The translations under genes and the position numbers were made by a program. A model generated the notes under the pieces. It saw nothing but the letters and a program-made list of their open reading frames with translations, searched no databases and was not told the DNA's origin. This document shows, in pieces, positions 26,839 to 33,620 of a stretch of 64,000 nt of DNA (the first letter of the stretch is position 1; each line of letters begins with the position of its first letter). The stretch is from Lachnospiraceae bacterium (lineage in GTDB: Bacteria; Bacillota; Clostridia; Lachnospirales; Lachnospiraceae), in NCBI GenBank assembly GCA_030531245.1, contig JAUNOA010000001.1, positions 32,454 through 96,453 of the forward strand, given 5' to 3'.

Positions 26839-27237
26839 TTACTGCTCTTTATCCGAATAGAACCTCCGTCCGAATCTGCGAAGTTCCGACGAATTCATCT
26901 TTATTGCTTTCTTACCTATGGAATATCTGATGATATTCACAATCATAATTATCAGCTCATATACAAGGAGTCCCGCAGCATAATACCCCAGATAAGGCTT
27001 GAACATCGCCAGAATACTCAGGATATTCGTCTCTGTCATGACCTCGTCAAATCTGTAGATTACGATAAGGGAAAAAACCATCATAAAACAGACAGTATAT
27101 GCCACCAGTCCTGCAAGCATATGCTTCTCAACATAGTCGAACTCAAAATAAGAATTAATAATATAATTCTTTCTGCCCTCGCTTTCTTCATACCTTGCGA
27201 GCTCTATCATATCCTTGAGTTTTTCCTCATTTACCAT
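26839..27237 (-). CDS. Uncharacterised two-helix membrane protein of the c-di-AMP operon
   Basis: A 132-residue protein. I chose the ATG at 27235-27237 (MVNEEKLKDM) because GGTGG lies six bases upstream; the open frame extends 24 codons further but reads as leader. The N-terminal 40 residues are soluble and charged. Two membrane helices follow (LAGLVAYTVCFMMVFSLIVIY and YYAAGLLVYELIIMIVNIIRY), and the tail is basic (SSELRRFGRRFYSDKEQ). No known family. It heads the group followed by the polytopic protein, cdaA and cdaR. Confidence 0.7.
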   Translation of the reverse strand: MVNEEKLKDMIELARYEESEGRKNYIINSYFEFDYVEKHMLAGLVAYTVCFMMVFSLIVIYRFDEVMTETNILSILAMFKPYLGYYAAGLLVYELIIMIVNIIRYSIGKKAIKMNSSELRRFGRRFYSDKEQ

Positions 27238-27329
27238 AATTCCACCAAAAAACGAGCCTTCTAAGCGCACTATAGTTAGTTTAACATAAATAGAGCGACT
27301 GCGCCACACGAATAGGGTAAATTAAGCAA

Positions 27330-27355
27330 AAAGCAAGGATTATTATCCCTGCTTT
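27330..27355 (-). terminator. Terminator overlapping the sugar-kinase stop codon
   Basis: On the minus strand AAAGCAGGGAT-AATA-ATCCTTGCTTT forms the stem (one G-T pair), followed by TTGCTT. The kinase stop codon lies in the stem-loop. It separates the kinase from the c-di-AMP operon. Confidence 0.65.
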
Positions 27356-28272
27356 CTGTTCATCTCCCTGATGATATATTCAATTCCGTTTCTGGCTGCC
27401 GATTCTTTCGGAAGTATCCACTCTATCCTTACTGTTCCAAGCATCTTCTGAACTATCGGCTCCAGCAGATTTCTGAAATATCCGCTCTTGTTTACACCGC
27501 CTACATAGACTATCTTAAGTGTATCTCCGCGGAACTTCATCTTGGAGAAAGTCGTCCTGATGTATCCTGCGATATGAAATGCCGCTTCAAGAATTATCTC
27601 CTGTGCAGTCGGTTCTCCTGCCTCGGCAAGTTTGATTACATCAAATGCCAGTGAAGCTGTAGTCGGAACATCGAGTTCATTTATAACCCACTGAAGAGGA
27701 ACTCCTTCTGTTTTGAATCTGCTCATCAAAGTCACTATAGGACTATCTTCATTCATGCCTTCATCCAGAAGCTGTATGGCCTCCTTTATAGCCTCGGCAC
27801 CGATCCATGTACCCGATCCCAGATCCGAATAAGGCATGCCCCATCCGGCAGTCCGGTATATCTCTCCGTTACTGATACCGTACACAATTGCACCGGTCCC
27901 GCAGACAACAGCCATCCCGTCACCGTCAACCATACCCCGAAGTGAATACTGACAGTCATTGCATATGATGACCTTGTCCATATCCAGTCCCGTGGTACTG
28001 ATAAGATTCCGATAATACTCCAGATCCTTTTCGGAATCAATTCCGGAAATACCGAATACGACACCTGATATATCATTGAGGTCTATCTTCTCAGCCTCCA
28101 GAGTTTTCAGGAACTGCTGAGCGATATCCATCCGGTCCTCGCTTTTATCGACATTTTTATAGTTGGAACCTTTATAAAATGCCAGCGAATAGCTCCCTGT
28201 ACTCTCGTTATAGATACAAAATTCAGTTTTGGTTCCGCCTCCGTCGACGGAGATGTATATTCTGTCAGCCAT
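27343..28272 (-). CDS. BadF/BadG-family ATPase, N-acetylglucosamine kinase-like
   Basis: A 309-residue ASKHA-fold kinase. The phosphate-1 motif DGGGTKTEFC is near residue 10, NDCQYSLRG carries the catalytic Asp region, and GTGAIVYG and WGMPYSDLGSGTWIGAEA match mammalian-type GlcNAc kinases. YVGGVNKSGYFRNLL is the adenosine motif. It probably phosphorylates GlcNAc or a related amino sugar at C6 and may act beside the NahK route. It is a single gene with its own promoter and terminator. Benzoyl-CoA reductase activators share the fold but have other Cys motifs, absent here. Confidence 0.8.
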   Translation of the reverse strand: MADRIYISVDGGGTKTEFCIYNESTGSYSLAFYKGSNYKNVDKSEDRMDIAQQFLKTLEAEKIDLNDISGVVFGISGIDSEKDLEYYRNLISTTGLDMDKVIICNDCQYSLRGMVDGDGMAVVCGTGAIVYGISNGEIYRTAGWGMPYSDLGSGTWIGAEAIKEAIQLLDEGMNEDSPIVTLMSRFKTEGVPLQWVINELDVPTTASLAFDVIKLAEAGEPTAQEIILEAAFHIAGYIRTTFSKMKFRGDTLKIVYVGGVNKSGYFRNLLEPIVQKMLGTVRIEWILPKESAARNGIEYIIREMNRKQG

Positions 28273-28312
28273 GACTGACCCTCCTCCTGATTTCGTAATT
28301 ATTCACAAATGG

Positions 28313-28341
28313 ATTTTACCATCCGCTTTTCTCCTGTACAA
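28313..28341 (-). promoter_or_regulatory. Probable promoter of the BadF-family kinase
   Basis: TTGTAC (28336-28341), a 17-bp spacer and TAAAAT (28313-28318) on the minus strand, about 40 bases before the kinase start, followed by AGGAGGAGGG near the ATG. Confidence 0.5.
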
Positions 28342-28387
28342 TATTACAGACCTTAAATATTTCTGCATGATATAGTAAACCGGAGTA

Positions 28388-29320
28388 TCAGAACCATTTC
28401 CTTTTCTTCCCGATAATGAGAAGAATCGCTATGACTATAGCCGATATAAGAATTACCAAAATGTATCCGTATTCCCATTCCAGCTCCGGCATGTTTTTAA
28501 AGTTCATCCCGTACCATCCGACAATGATAGTAAGCGGGAAGAAAATCGTAGTTATAACAGTGATTCTCTTCATCGTGTTGTTAAGCTTCTGGTCCATCAT
28601 GGATGCATAGGCATCCTGAAGATGATCTGCAAATCCGTTCAGAGAACTGATCTCGTCCCTGGACCGTCCCAGCTTGTTTATCATATTTGAAATATAAATC
28701 AGATTTGAGTCATCAAAAATATTGTTATCATTATTCTCAAAAGTCTCAAATACATCCTGCATCTGACCATAGATACCACTGTATTTGCGCAGGCGTTTTT
28801 TTATCTGTAAAAGACTTTCATTCAGCTCCTTTTCCGCTGTTCCGCTAATGATTGTTTCTTCAAGTCCGCAGAGCTCATCCTGCAAAGTTTCCATCAGAAC
28901 ATTGCCGTTCTTAAAAAGATCTTCAACGAAAAAACACACGAGCTTTTCCAGAGTCTTTTTCCCTGAAAGCTGTTTTTTCAACGAATCCATAAGACATTTC
29001 GCCGCAGAATGATCATCATCCTGTATCTCTACTACAAGCAGCAGGTTCTGTTTCAGAAAAATCGAAATGAAGTCATCATTGTCAGAAGAATCCATCAGTC
29101 TCAGTTCAGCGAAGGTGTATGTCTCTCTGACATCCACTCCTGTGCGAAACCGCATGTTTATTCTGCGTCCGGATTCAATTGTATCAGGATCAAATCCCAG
29201 TGACGGCCCCGCAGTTTCAAGCTCTTCACTTGAAATAACACCAACGGTAAGAACACTGTCGGAAATATCTGATACACTGATTTCTTCAAGACTTTCGCCA
29301 ACTTTATATATCATTTTCAC
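28388..29320 (-). CDS. corA: CorA-family divalent-cation transporter
   Basis: A 310-residue protein with a large cytoplasmic N-terminal domain (helical after residue 130) and two C-terminal membrane helices. The signature YGMNF appears as WYGMNFKNMPE at the end of the first helix, followed by the short periplasmic loop and the last helix, then a basic tail (GKKRKWF). The pentamer imports Mg2+, Co2+ or Ni2+. Monocistronic by layout, with a structured 5' leader. Confidence 0.92.
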   Translation of the reverse strand: MKMIYKVGESLEEISVSDISDSVLTVGVISSEELETAGPSLGFDPDTIESGRRINMRFRTGVDVRETYTFAELRLMDSSDNDDFISIFLKQNLLLVVEIQDDDHSAAKCLMDSLKKQLSGKKTLEKLVCFFVEDLFKNGNVLMETLQDELCGLEETIISGTAEKELNESLLQIKKRLRKYSGIYGQMQDVFETFENNDNNIFDDSNLIYISNMINKLGRSRDEISSLNGFADHLQDAYASMMDQKLNNTMKRITVITTIFFPLTIIVGWYGMNFKNMPELEWEYGYILVILISAIVIAILLIIGKKRKWF

Positions 29321-29342
29321 TCCTGTTATAATCTGTCAAGGT

Positions 29343-29377
29343 CAGGCAATACAGCGCACGGCTGTATGCCTTGCCTG
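29343..29377 (-). promoter_or_regulatory. Two-part stem-loop in the corA leader
   Basis: Outer arms CAGGCAA and TTGCCTG enclose inner arms TACAGC and GCTGTA. It lies 23-57 bases before the corA ATG. It is far shorter than an M-box and shows none of its conserved parts, so a metal riboswitch is not claimed; the role is unknown. Confidence 0.45.
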
Positions 29378-29427
29378 CTCACATCCTATACTGTTGAATA
29401 AAACTTTTATAGGTACAATTTTTATTA

Positions 29428-29457
29428 ATAATAGCATATCTGCAGTCAGTTATACAA
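29428..29457 (-). promoter_or_regulatory. Probable promoter of corA
   Basis: TTGTAT (29452-29457), an 18-bp spacer and TATTAT (29428-29433) on the minus strand, giving a leader of about 100 bases that contains the stem-loop at 29343-29377. Confidence 0.45.
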
Positions 29458-29474
29458 ATATATAGACAAAAGCA

Positions 29475-29500
29475 GAGCCCGCTTCTTATGAAGCAGGCTC
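29475..29500 (-). terminator. Terminator after the transposase/surface-protein chimera
   Basis: Arms GAGCCCGCTTC and GAAGCAGGCTC around TTAT, one mismatch, followed on the minus strand by TGCTTTTGTC. It lies 60 bases past the chimera stop. Confidence 0.75.
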
Positions 29501-29560
29501 CGTATTTAATCTGAGAAACACTCTGAAAACCTGTGTTTCACGGATACATTATAATTATTG

Positions 29561-31927
29561 TCATCCTTCAACCCATGCACCGTTAGCATCTACGATATAA
29601 CCGTCATATGTCTTTCCGGGTCCGATAAAGCATGCGCCGAATTTTTCACCGGCAAACGGATTGAACAGATACCACTTGTTGTTAATCTTCTGCCATCCAG
29701 TAAGCATACTTCCGTTAGCATCGAAGAAGAACCAATCTGCACTAACCTTACCGTCAGCAGATGCATTTATAATGCAAGCCCATGTATTGGTTATCTTCTT
29801 ATTGTTGTAAATATAATTCCATGCATTACTTGAAGTGTCAAATGACCATCCGCTTGCGGAAAGAGGTGTTACTACAGAACCCAGGAATGCCGGTGCTGTA
29901 CTGTTTCCTGATGTGGTCGTCTGACTTGTTGCGGATCCTGAAGAACCTGAAGATCCTGAAGACCTACCTCCTGATGAGCTACCTCCTGAGTTAGACTTCT
30001 TGTAACCGCATTCAGAACATTCTCCATTTACTAAATTATGACCTTCTTTAGAATTGCAGGTCTTGCAGATATGTCCTTTTGAACCATTGCTAACCCACTC
30101 ATGGTCACCAAGTTCTCCGTATGCAGCTCCGCAGACTTCACAAACTGCCTTAGCTGTACAAGTTGCCTTTCCGCCCTTATGAGCCTCTACGCTGGTTTTT
30201 CCACCACATACAGAGCACTCCTGCCAGTGGCTATCGGCATCTTTCTTCTGCTCATATTTATGCTCACCAAACTCTCCGTATGCCGCTTTGCAGACCTCAC
30301 ATACTGCCTTGGATGTACAGGTTGCTGTTCCGCCCTTGTGAGCTTCAACATTTATTTTTTCTTTGCAGTTTGTACACTCCTGCCAATGATTGTTTCCGTC
30401 AGATTTCTGAACATAATTATGTCCGGTTCCTCCCGGCTGATAGATGGAGCCCTCCTCAGTTGCCTGCTTGGTGAACTTTTCATTATCAAAAGTTACTTCG
30501 TAGTGACCAGCTGCCGGAACATACCTTAGTCCATTGACTGATATTCCGCTCCTTGTCACAAAAGCAGCATCTCTCGGCAGGGAACGTATATATACTTCCC
30601 TGTCATCAGCCCGAAGGAGCCTATCCTTACCATTCCTCTTATGCCAGTTCCATAATTCAAGAGGAGTATTCGGTGCATCTGCCGGAAGATGCCCGATATT
30701 CTCAAGTATCCGTGACTTGTTCAGCGTGAGGATACAGGTCACTACTATCCTCTTATATTCCGTTAGGTTCAGTATCGCCTGCTTACGGTAATCCACAGCC
30801 CATCTTTCCTGTGCATCATCCCGTACCACGCCCTTTCCCTCAAGGGTAGATCGGTATGCATCCTGTATGAACCCTATGTTCCTCTCGATTATCGGCTTGC
30901 AGTCTGCCCTGAACGGTGGCTGATTGGTCACTGTCATACCGTATACCCTGCATAATTCCTCTAGCCTGGACCCGGAGAACTCCCTTCCTCTGTCCGCTAT
31001 CAGCTCCTTTGGCATACCTCTTACCGGCCAGTCATCTTCTGTGATCTCTATCCCCAGTTCCTTACAGAAACTGACCTTATCCATTGCCGCATTCGCGATA
31101 CAGGACATCACAGCGTTCTCTCCTGCCTCGAATCCCACGTATGCTCCGGTTATCATCTGTGTTGCAGTATCTGCTGCAAGGTATATGTTAGGCCTTCCGA
31201 TCACTGTATTACGGTCATACTCCGACACGAGATGGATATCTGCCATCGTCTCATCGATCTGGTAGGACCCTATGGCATCCCTGAATGCCATTGCTGAGCC
31301 ACGGATCATGCGATCATTCCTCTGATAATCGTATATCCCGTTCCTGGATATCAGTTTCTGAGGATCTTTTGACCATCTGCGGGTATAATACTGGCTGAAT
31401 GATGACAATGTAGGGACATTTTCCATCACTTTCCCTTCAGGATCGGTGTAATTCTCAAGGATCATGAGCTCATATACCGTCTTGAGCGAGTTCTTCTTAG
31501 CTGAAAAGTAGTATTTCCTTATGGCACGGTCGAATATCTCATTGGATTTCCTGCCTTTCTTCCTTCCTTTGACCAGGATCCCGGTCGCAAGGTACGTATA
31601 ATACAGCCTCCTTACCCTCCTTACGGTAGTCCCATGCGCCAGGGCCTGTCCTTTAAGCATTTCCTTCCTCTTTTCAGGATCGGAGATATTCCTGTCATCT
31701 GCCAGGAGCGGCCTTATTATCTCCATACGGGCTTTCTGAGCCTCTGTTTCGTGCTTTTTATCCTCTCTGAGACAATGCTCAGGTGCCTCGACCCTTTCTG
31801 CTTTATCCAGCTCCTCCCTTGAGATGAGCTTTGGCTCTCCCGGATCCTCACATGATATGATCCATGAAGCTGATATTCCTGAAATCAATTCTTTAAAGAC
31901 CTCTCCGTTTGCCATCTTTACGTACAT
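29561..31927 (-). CDS. Chimeric ORF: TnsB/Mu-type transposase fused to cell-wall-binding surface protein tail
   Basis: One open frame of 788 residues made of two unrelated halves. Residues 1-475 are a TnsB/Mu-like transposase: helical DNA-binding region (90-150), RNase-H core with the DDE triad Asp225 (YQIDET), Asp312 (IADRGREF) and Glu348 (IIERN), then the start of the beta-barrel (RSLPRDAAFVTRSGISVNGLRY). The usual C-terminus is missing. From about 480 the sequence becomes a surface protein: two 53-residue CxxC/His repeats (503-555, 556-608), a third partial one, a Gly/Ser linker (645-680) and a choline-binding-like ending (GWQKINNKWYLFNP). There is no Met between residues 331 and 741 and no signal peptide, so the tail is probably a stranded 3' fragment. 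It follows the TnsA-like gene by two bases. Confidence 0.85.
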   Translation of the reverse strand: MYVKMANGEVFKELISGISASWIISCEDPGEPKLISREELDKAERVEAPEHCLREDKKHETEAQKARMEIIRPLLADDRNISDPEKRKEMLKGQALAHGTTVRRVRRLYYTYLATGILVKGRKKGRKSNEIFDRAIRKYYFSAKKNSLKTVYELMILENYTDPEGKVMENVPTLSSFSQYYTRRWSKDPQKLISRNGIYDYQRNDRMIRGSAMAFRDAIGSYQIDETMADIHLVSEYDRNTVIGRPNIYLAADTATQMITGAYVGFEAGENAVMSCIANAAMDKVSFCKELGIEITEDDWPVRGMPKELIADRGREFSGSRLEELCRVYGMTVTNQPPFRADCKPIIERNIGFIQDAYRSTLEGKGVVRDDAQERWAVDYRKQAILNLTEYKRIVVTCILTLNKSRILENIGHLPADAPNTPLELWNWHKRNGKDRLLRADDREVYIRSLPRDAAFVTRSGISVNGLRYVPAAGHYEVTFDNEKFTKQATEEGSIYQPGGTGHNYVQKSDGNNHWQECTNCKEKINVEAHKGGTATCTSKAVCEVCKAAYGEFGEHKYEQKKDADSHWQECSVCGGKTSVEAHKGGKATCTAKAVCEVCGAAYGELGDHEWVSNGSKGHICKTCNSKEGHNLVNGECSECGYKKSNSGGSSSGGRSSGSSGSSGSATSQTTTSGNSTAPAFLGSVVTPLSASGWSFDTSSNAWNYIYNNKKITNTWACIINASADGKVSADWFFFDANGSMLTGWQKINNKWYLFNPFAGEKFGACFIGPGKTYDGYIVDANGAWVEG
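30104..30421 (-). repeat. Tandem 159-bp coding repeat (CxxC/His module)
   Basis: Two in-frame units (30263-30421 and 30104-30262) encode 53 residues each with the shared pattern HWQEC-x2-C, VEAHKGG-x-ATC, AVCEVC-x-AAYGE. Each unit has paired CxxC motifs and His residues suggestive of metal binding or disulfides. Such modules are common in Firmicute surface proteins. Confidence 0.75.
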
Positions 31928-31929
31928 TA

Positions 31930-32337
31930 CTATCTTCCTCCTCTCATAATCACCACTTTCCAGTCATGCACACCGCATAGATCCGTCCAGAATCGCCTCG
32001 AAAGCTCAAGTTTCTCTGCTTCTGCCCTTGTAGATAAGGCTTTCTCTGTTGTGATCTCCCTTACAGATACGCTTCCATCTGTGTTCTCGATATAGAAATC
32101 CGTCTCCCATGATGCATCAAGGTATTCCTTCCTGATACCGATCCGGTTTAGCAGCTTCATCTTCTGCGAATCGAGTGCCCTTCCTGCTTCATACCTTCCG
32201 ATATCATCTCTTTCCTCGAGTAATACCGCGTATCGGTAAGAATCTGAGCTATGAACCATCACCATTGCATCATTCTTTCGGCTGAAGAACTTGATGTCCC
32301 TTCCTTTCTTTCCTGTCTTTAACACTTTTTCCTCCAA
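31930..32337 (-). CDS. TnsA-like transposon endonuclease, short form
   Basis: A 135-residue protein next to a TnsB-like gene. The pattern KLLNRIGIRKEY-x5-WETDFYIEN matches the TnsA nuclease region, with Asp80 as the expected metal ligand, followed by VSVREITTEK and EAEKLELSRRFW-x8-DWKVVI, the usual end of the TnsA domain. In Tn7 TnsA cuts the 5' strands at the transposon ends. The ExK-type Lys is not in its normal place here: the strand reads Glu94-Ile95-Thr96. Activity is therefore doubtful. It has about half the length of Tn7 TnsA (273), lacking the TnsC-binding C-terminal domain. Confidence 0.65.
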   Translation of the reverse strand: MEEKVLKTGKKGRDIKFFSRKNDAMVMVHSSDSYRYAVLLEERDDIGRYEAGRALDSQKMKLLNRIGIRKEYLDASWETDFYIENTDGSVSVREITTEKALSTRAEAEKLELSRRFWTDLCGVHDWKVVIMRGGR

Positions 32338-32355
32338 TTGATCATAGATTTTGGC

Positions 32356-32516
32356 AATTAATCCGAGATTTTTGGATTTTCTCCGTTTAATTCGAATTAT
32401 TCCGAGATTTTTGAGTTTTCTCTGTTTAATTCAAAAGCTGAAAAAGCTATATTTCATAAGGCTTTTTGTAACTTTTGCAATTAATCCGAGATTTTTCATT
32501 TTTCTCCGATTAATTC
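32356..32516. repeat. Three 38-bp repeats in the transposon end (candidate transposase-binding sites)
   Basis: Copies at 32356-32393, 32395-32432 and 32479-32516 share AATTAWTCCGAGATTTTT, then TTTCTCYG and TTAATTC. Each is also an imperfect palindrome (AATTAAxCxGAGA against TCTCxGxTTAATT). They lie in the untranslated end between the TnsA-like start and the terminal TGT, the position of TnsB sites in Tn7 ends. Confidence 0.75.
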
Positions 32517-32522
32517 AATTTT

Positions 32523-32547
32523 CCTTAAACACTTTGTCCCTCATACA
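32523..32547 (-). mobile_element. Putative Tn7-like terminal sequence
   Basis: Read on the minus strand the end is TGTATGAGGGACAAAGTGTT. Tn7 ends start TGTGGGCGGACAAA, so the TGT and GGACAAA parts agree with similar spacing. Bases 32548-32552 (TCTAA) would be half of a 5-bp target duplication, but the partner copy is not found because the other end is missing. Confidence 0.5.
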
Positions 32548-32930
32548 TCTAAAACCGTCCGGTACATACACTTATCCTGACACAGGGGGAATTTCTGTTT
32601 TCTTACCTATATAAGCTTCAAAATCTCCCCCTCACCTCTCTTAACCACTTCCCGGGTATGCTTTTCCCTCTGGAACCATCAAATAAAATCCAAATTTTAT
32701 TTGACTCCCGGAAGGCATGTGATATACGCAAAGTGTTGATTTCAGGGCATCCGAGGCACATAAAAAAGAAGCCCCGGATCTCTCCAAGACTCCTTATGAC
32801 TTTTTCTTTATATTATCCCCTGGGGCTGTACTATCATGATAGCAAGCTTCCGTATCATCAACAATTCCTTTATAACCATGTCGGATTATGTGTAGAAATA
32901 TGGCTGTTTTTGATGTGGGGAGGACAAGCT
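32548..32930. other. Gene-poor segment between transposon end and response regulator
   Basis: About 380 bases with no credible reading frame on either strand. It holds widely spaced arms AGCCCC/GGGGCT (around 32774 and 32820) followed on the minus strand by TTCTTTTTT, a weak terminator candidate for the aspS-response regulator transcript. It contains neither a histidine kinase remnant nor a signal-peptide start for the surface-protein tail. Confidence 0.5.
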
Positions 32931-33602
32931 TTACCCTATTTCAAATTTATAACCCATGCCCCATATGGTCTTTATATAATCTCCCTTGTCTCCCAGTTTC
33001 GCACGAAGCTTCTTCACATGGGTATCGATGGTTCTTGCATCACCGAAGAAATCATAATTCCAGACACTTGTAAGAATGCTCTCTCTGCTTAGCGCTTTGC
33101 CCTGATTCTCAAGAAAATACTGCAGGAGATCATACTCCTTGACGCTCAGTTCAACCGGATGTCCGTCTACAGTCACCGTATGTGCCGACTTGTCCATAAC
33201 GATTCCTCCGGCCTCTATCGTCTCATCTGCGGCATCATTGTAACGTCTAAGTATAGCCTCTACTCTTGCCACAAGTATCTTCGGGCTGAACGGTTTTCCG
33301 ATATATTCATCGGCTTCAAGTCCGAATCCTCTCAGTTCATCTTCTTCATCAGTTCTTGCAGTCAGCATGATGACAGGCACACGTGAATACTGCCGGATAG
33401 TTTTAAGTGTCTCATATCCGTCCATTACCGGCATCATTACATCCAGTATGATGAGATCTATATCCTTATCTCCGAGAAATTTTTCTACAGCTTCCTGCCC
33501 GTTGGATGCCTCGACAACAGTGTATCCCTTTAATGACAGATAATCTTTGACAAGTTTTCTTACTCTCTCTTCATCATCGACAACAAGTATCTTTGCACTC
33601 AT
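32931..33602 (-). CDS. OmpR/PhoB-family response regulator
   Basis: A 223-residue two-domain regulator. The receiver domain (1-120) has DD at 9-10, phospho-acceptor Asp54 (IDLIILDVMMPVMDG), Thr at VIMLTARTDEED and Lys in GKPFSPK. The winged-helix DNA-binding domain (130-223) ends in SVWNYDFFGDARTIDTHVKKLRAKLGD and TIWGMGYKF. It lies 18 bases after aspS on the same strand. A histidine kinase gene would normally follow; here the segment is empty and then meets the transposon, so this regulator is an orphan in the window. Confidence 0.93.
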   Translation of the reverse strand: MSAKILVVDDEERVRKLVKDYLSLKGYTVVEASNGQEAVEKFLGDKDIDLIILDVMMPVMDGYETLKTIRQYSRVPVIMLTARTDEEDELRGFGLEADEYIGKPFSPKILVARVEAILRRYNDAADETIEAGGIVMDKSAHTVTVDGHPVELSVKEYDLLQYFLENQGKALSRESILTSVWNYDFFGDARTIDTHVKKLRAKLGDKGDYIKTIWGMGYKFEIG

Positions 33603-33620
33603 AATTTTCTCTCCGGAACT

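Larger units (their letters stand above)
30470..32547 (-). mobile_element. Truncated Tn7-like transposon (tnsA-like, tnsB-like, one end)
   Basis: The element has a terminal TGT-type end at 32547, three 38-bp internal repeats, a TnsA-like gene and a TnsB-like gene truncated at its 3' end near 30470-30500. Missing are a TnsC/TniB ATPase, a targeting protein and the other end. The remnant joins a surface-protein gene without a stop. The inner boundary is estimated from where the protein ceases to resemble a transposase, so it is approximate. Confidence 0.65.

Noticed and set aside
32356..32516. Repeat cluster that could be read as a short CRISPR array
   Set aside because: The units are AT-rich imperfect palindromes, two of them abut with a one-base gap, and no regular spacers or cas genes are present. 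Transposase sites explain them better.
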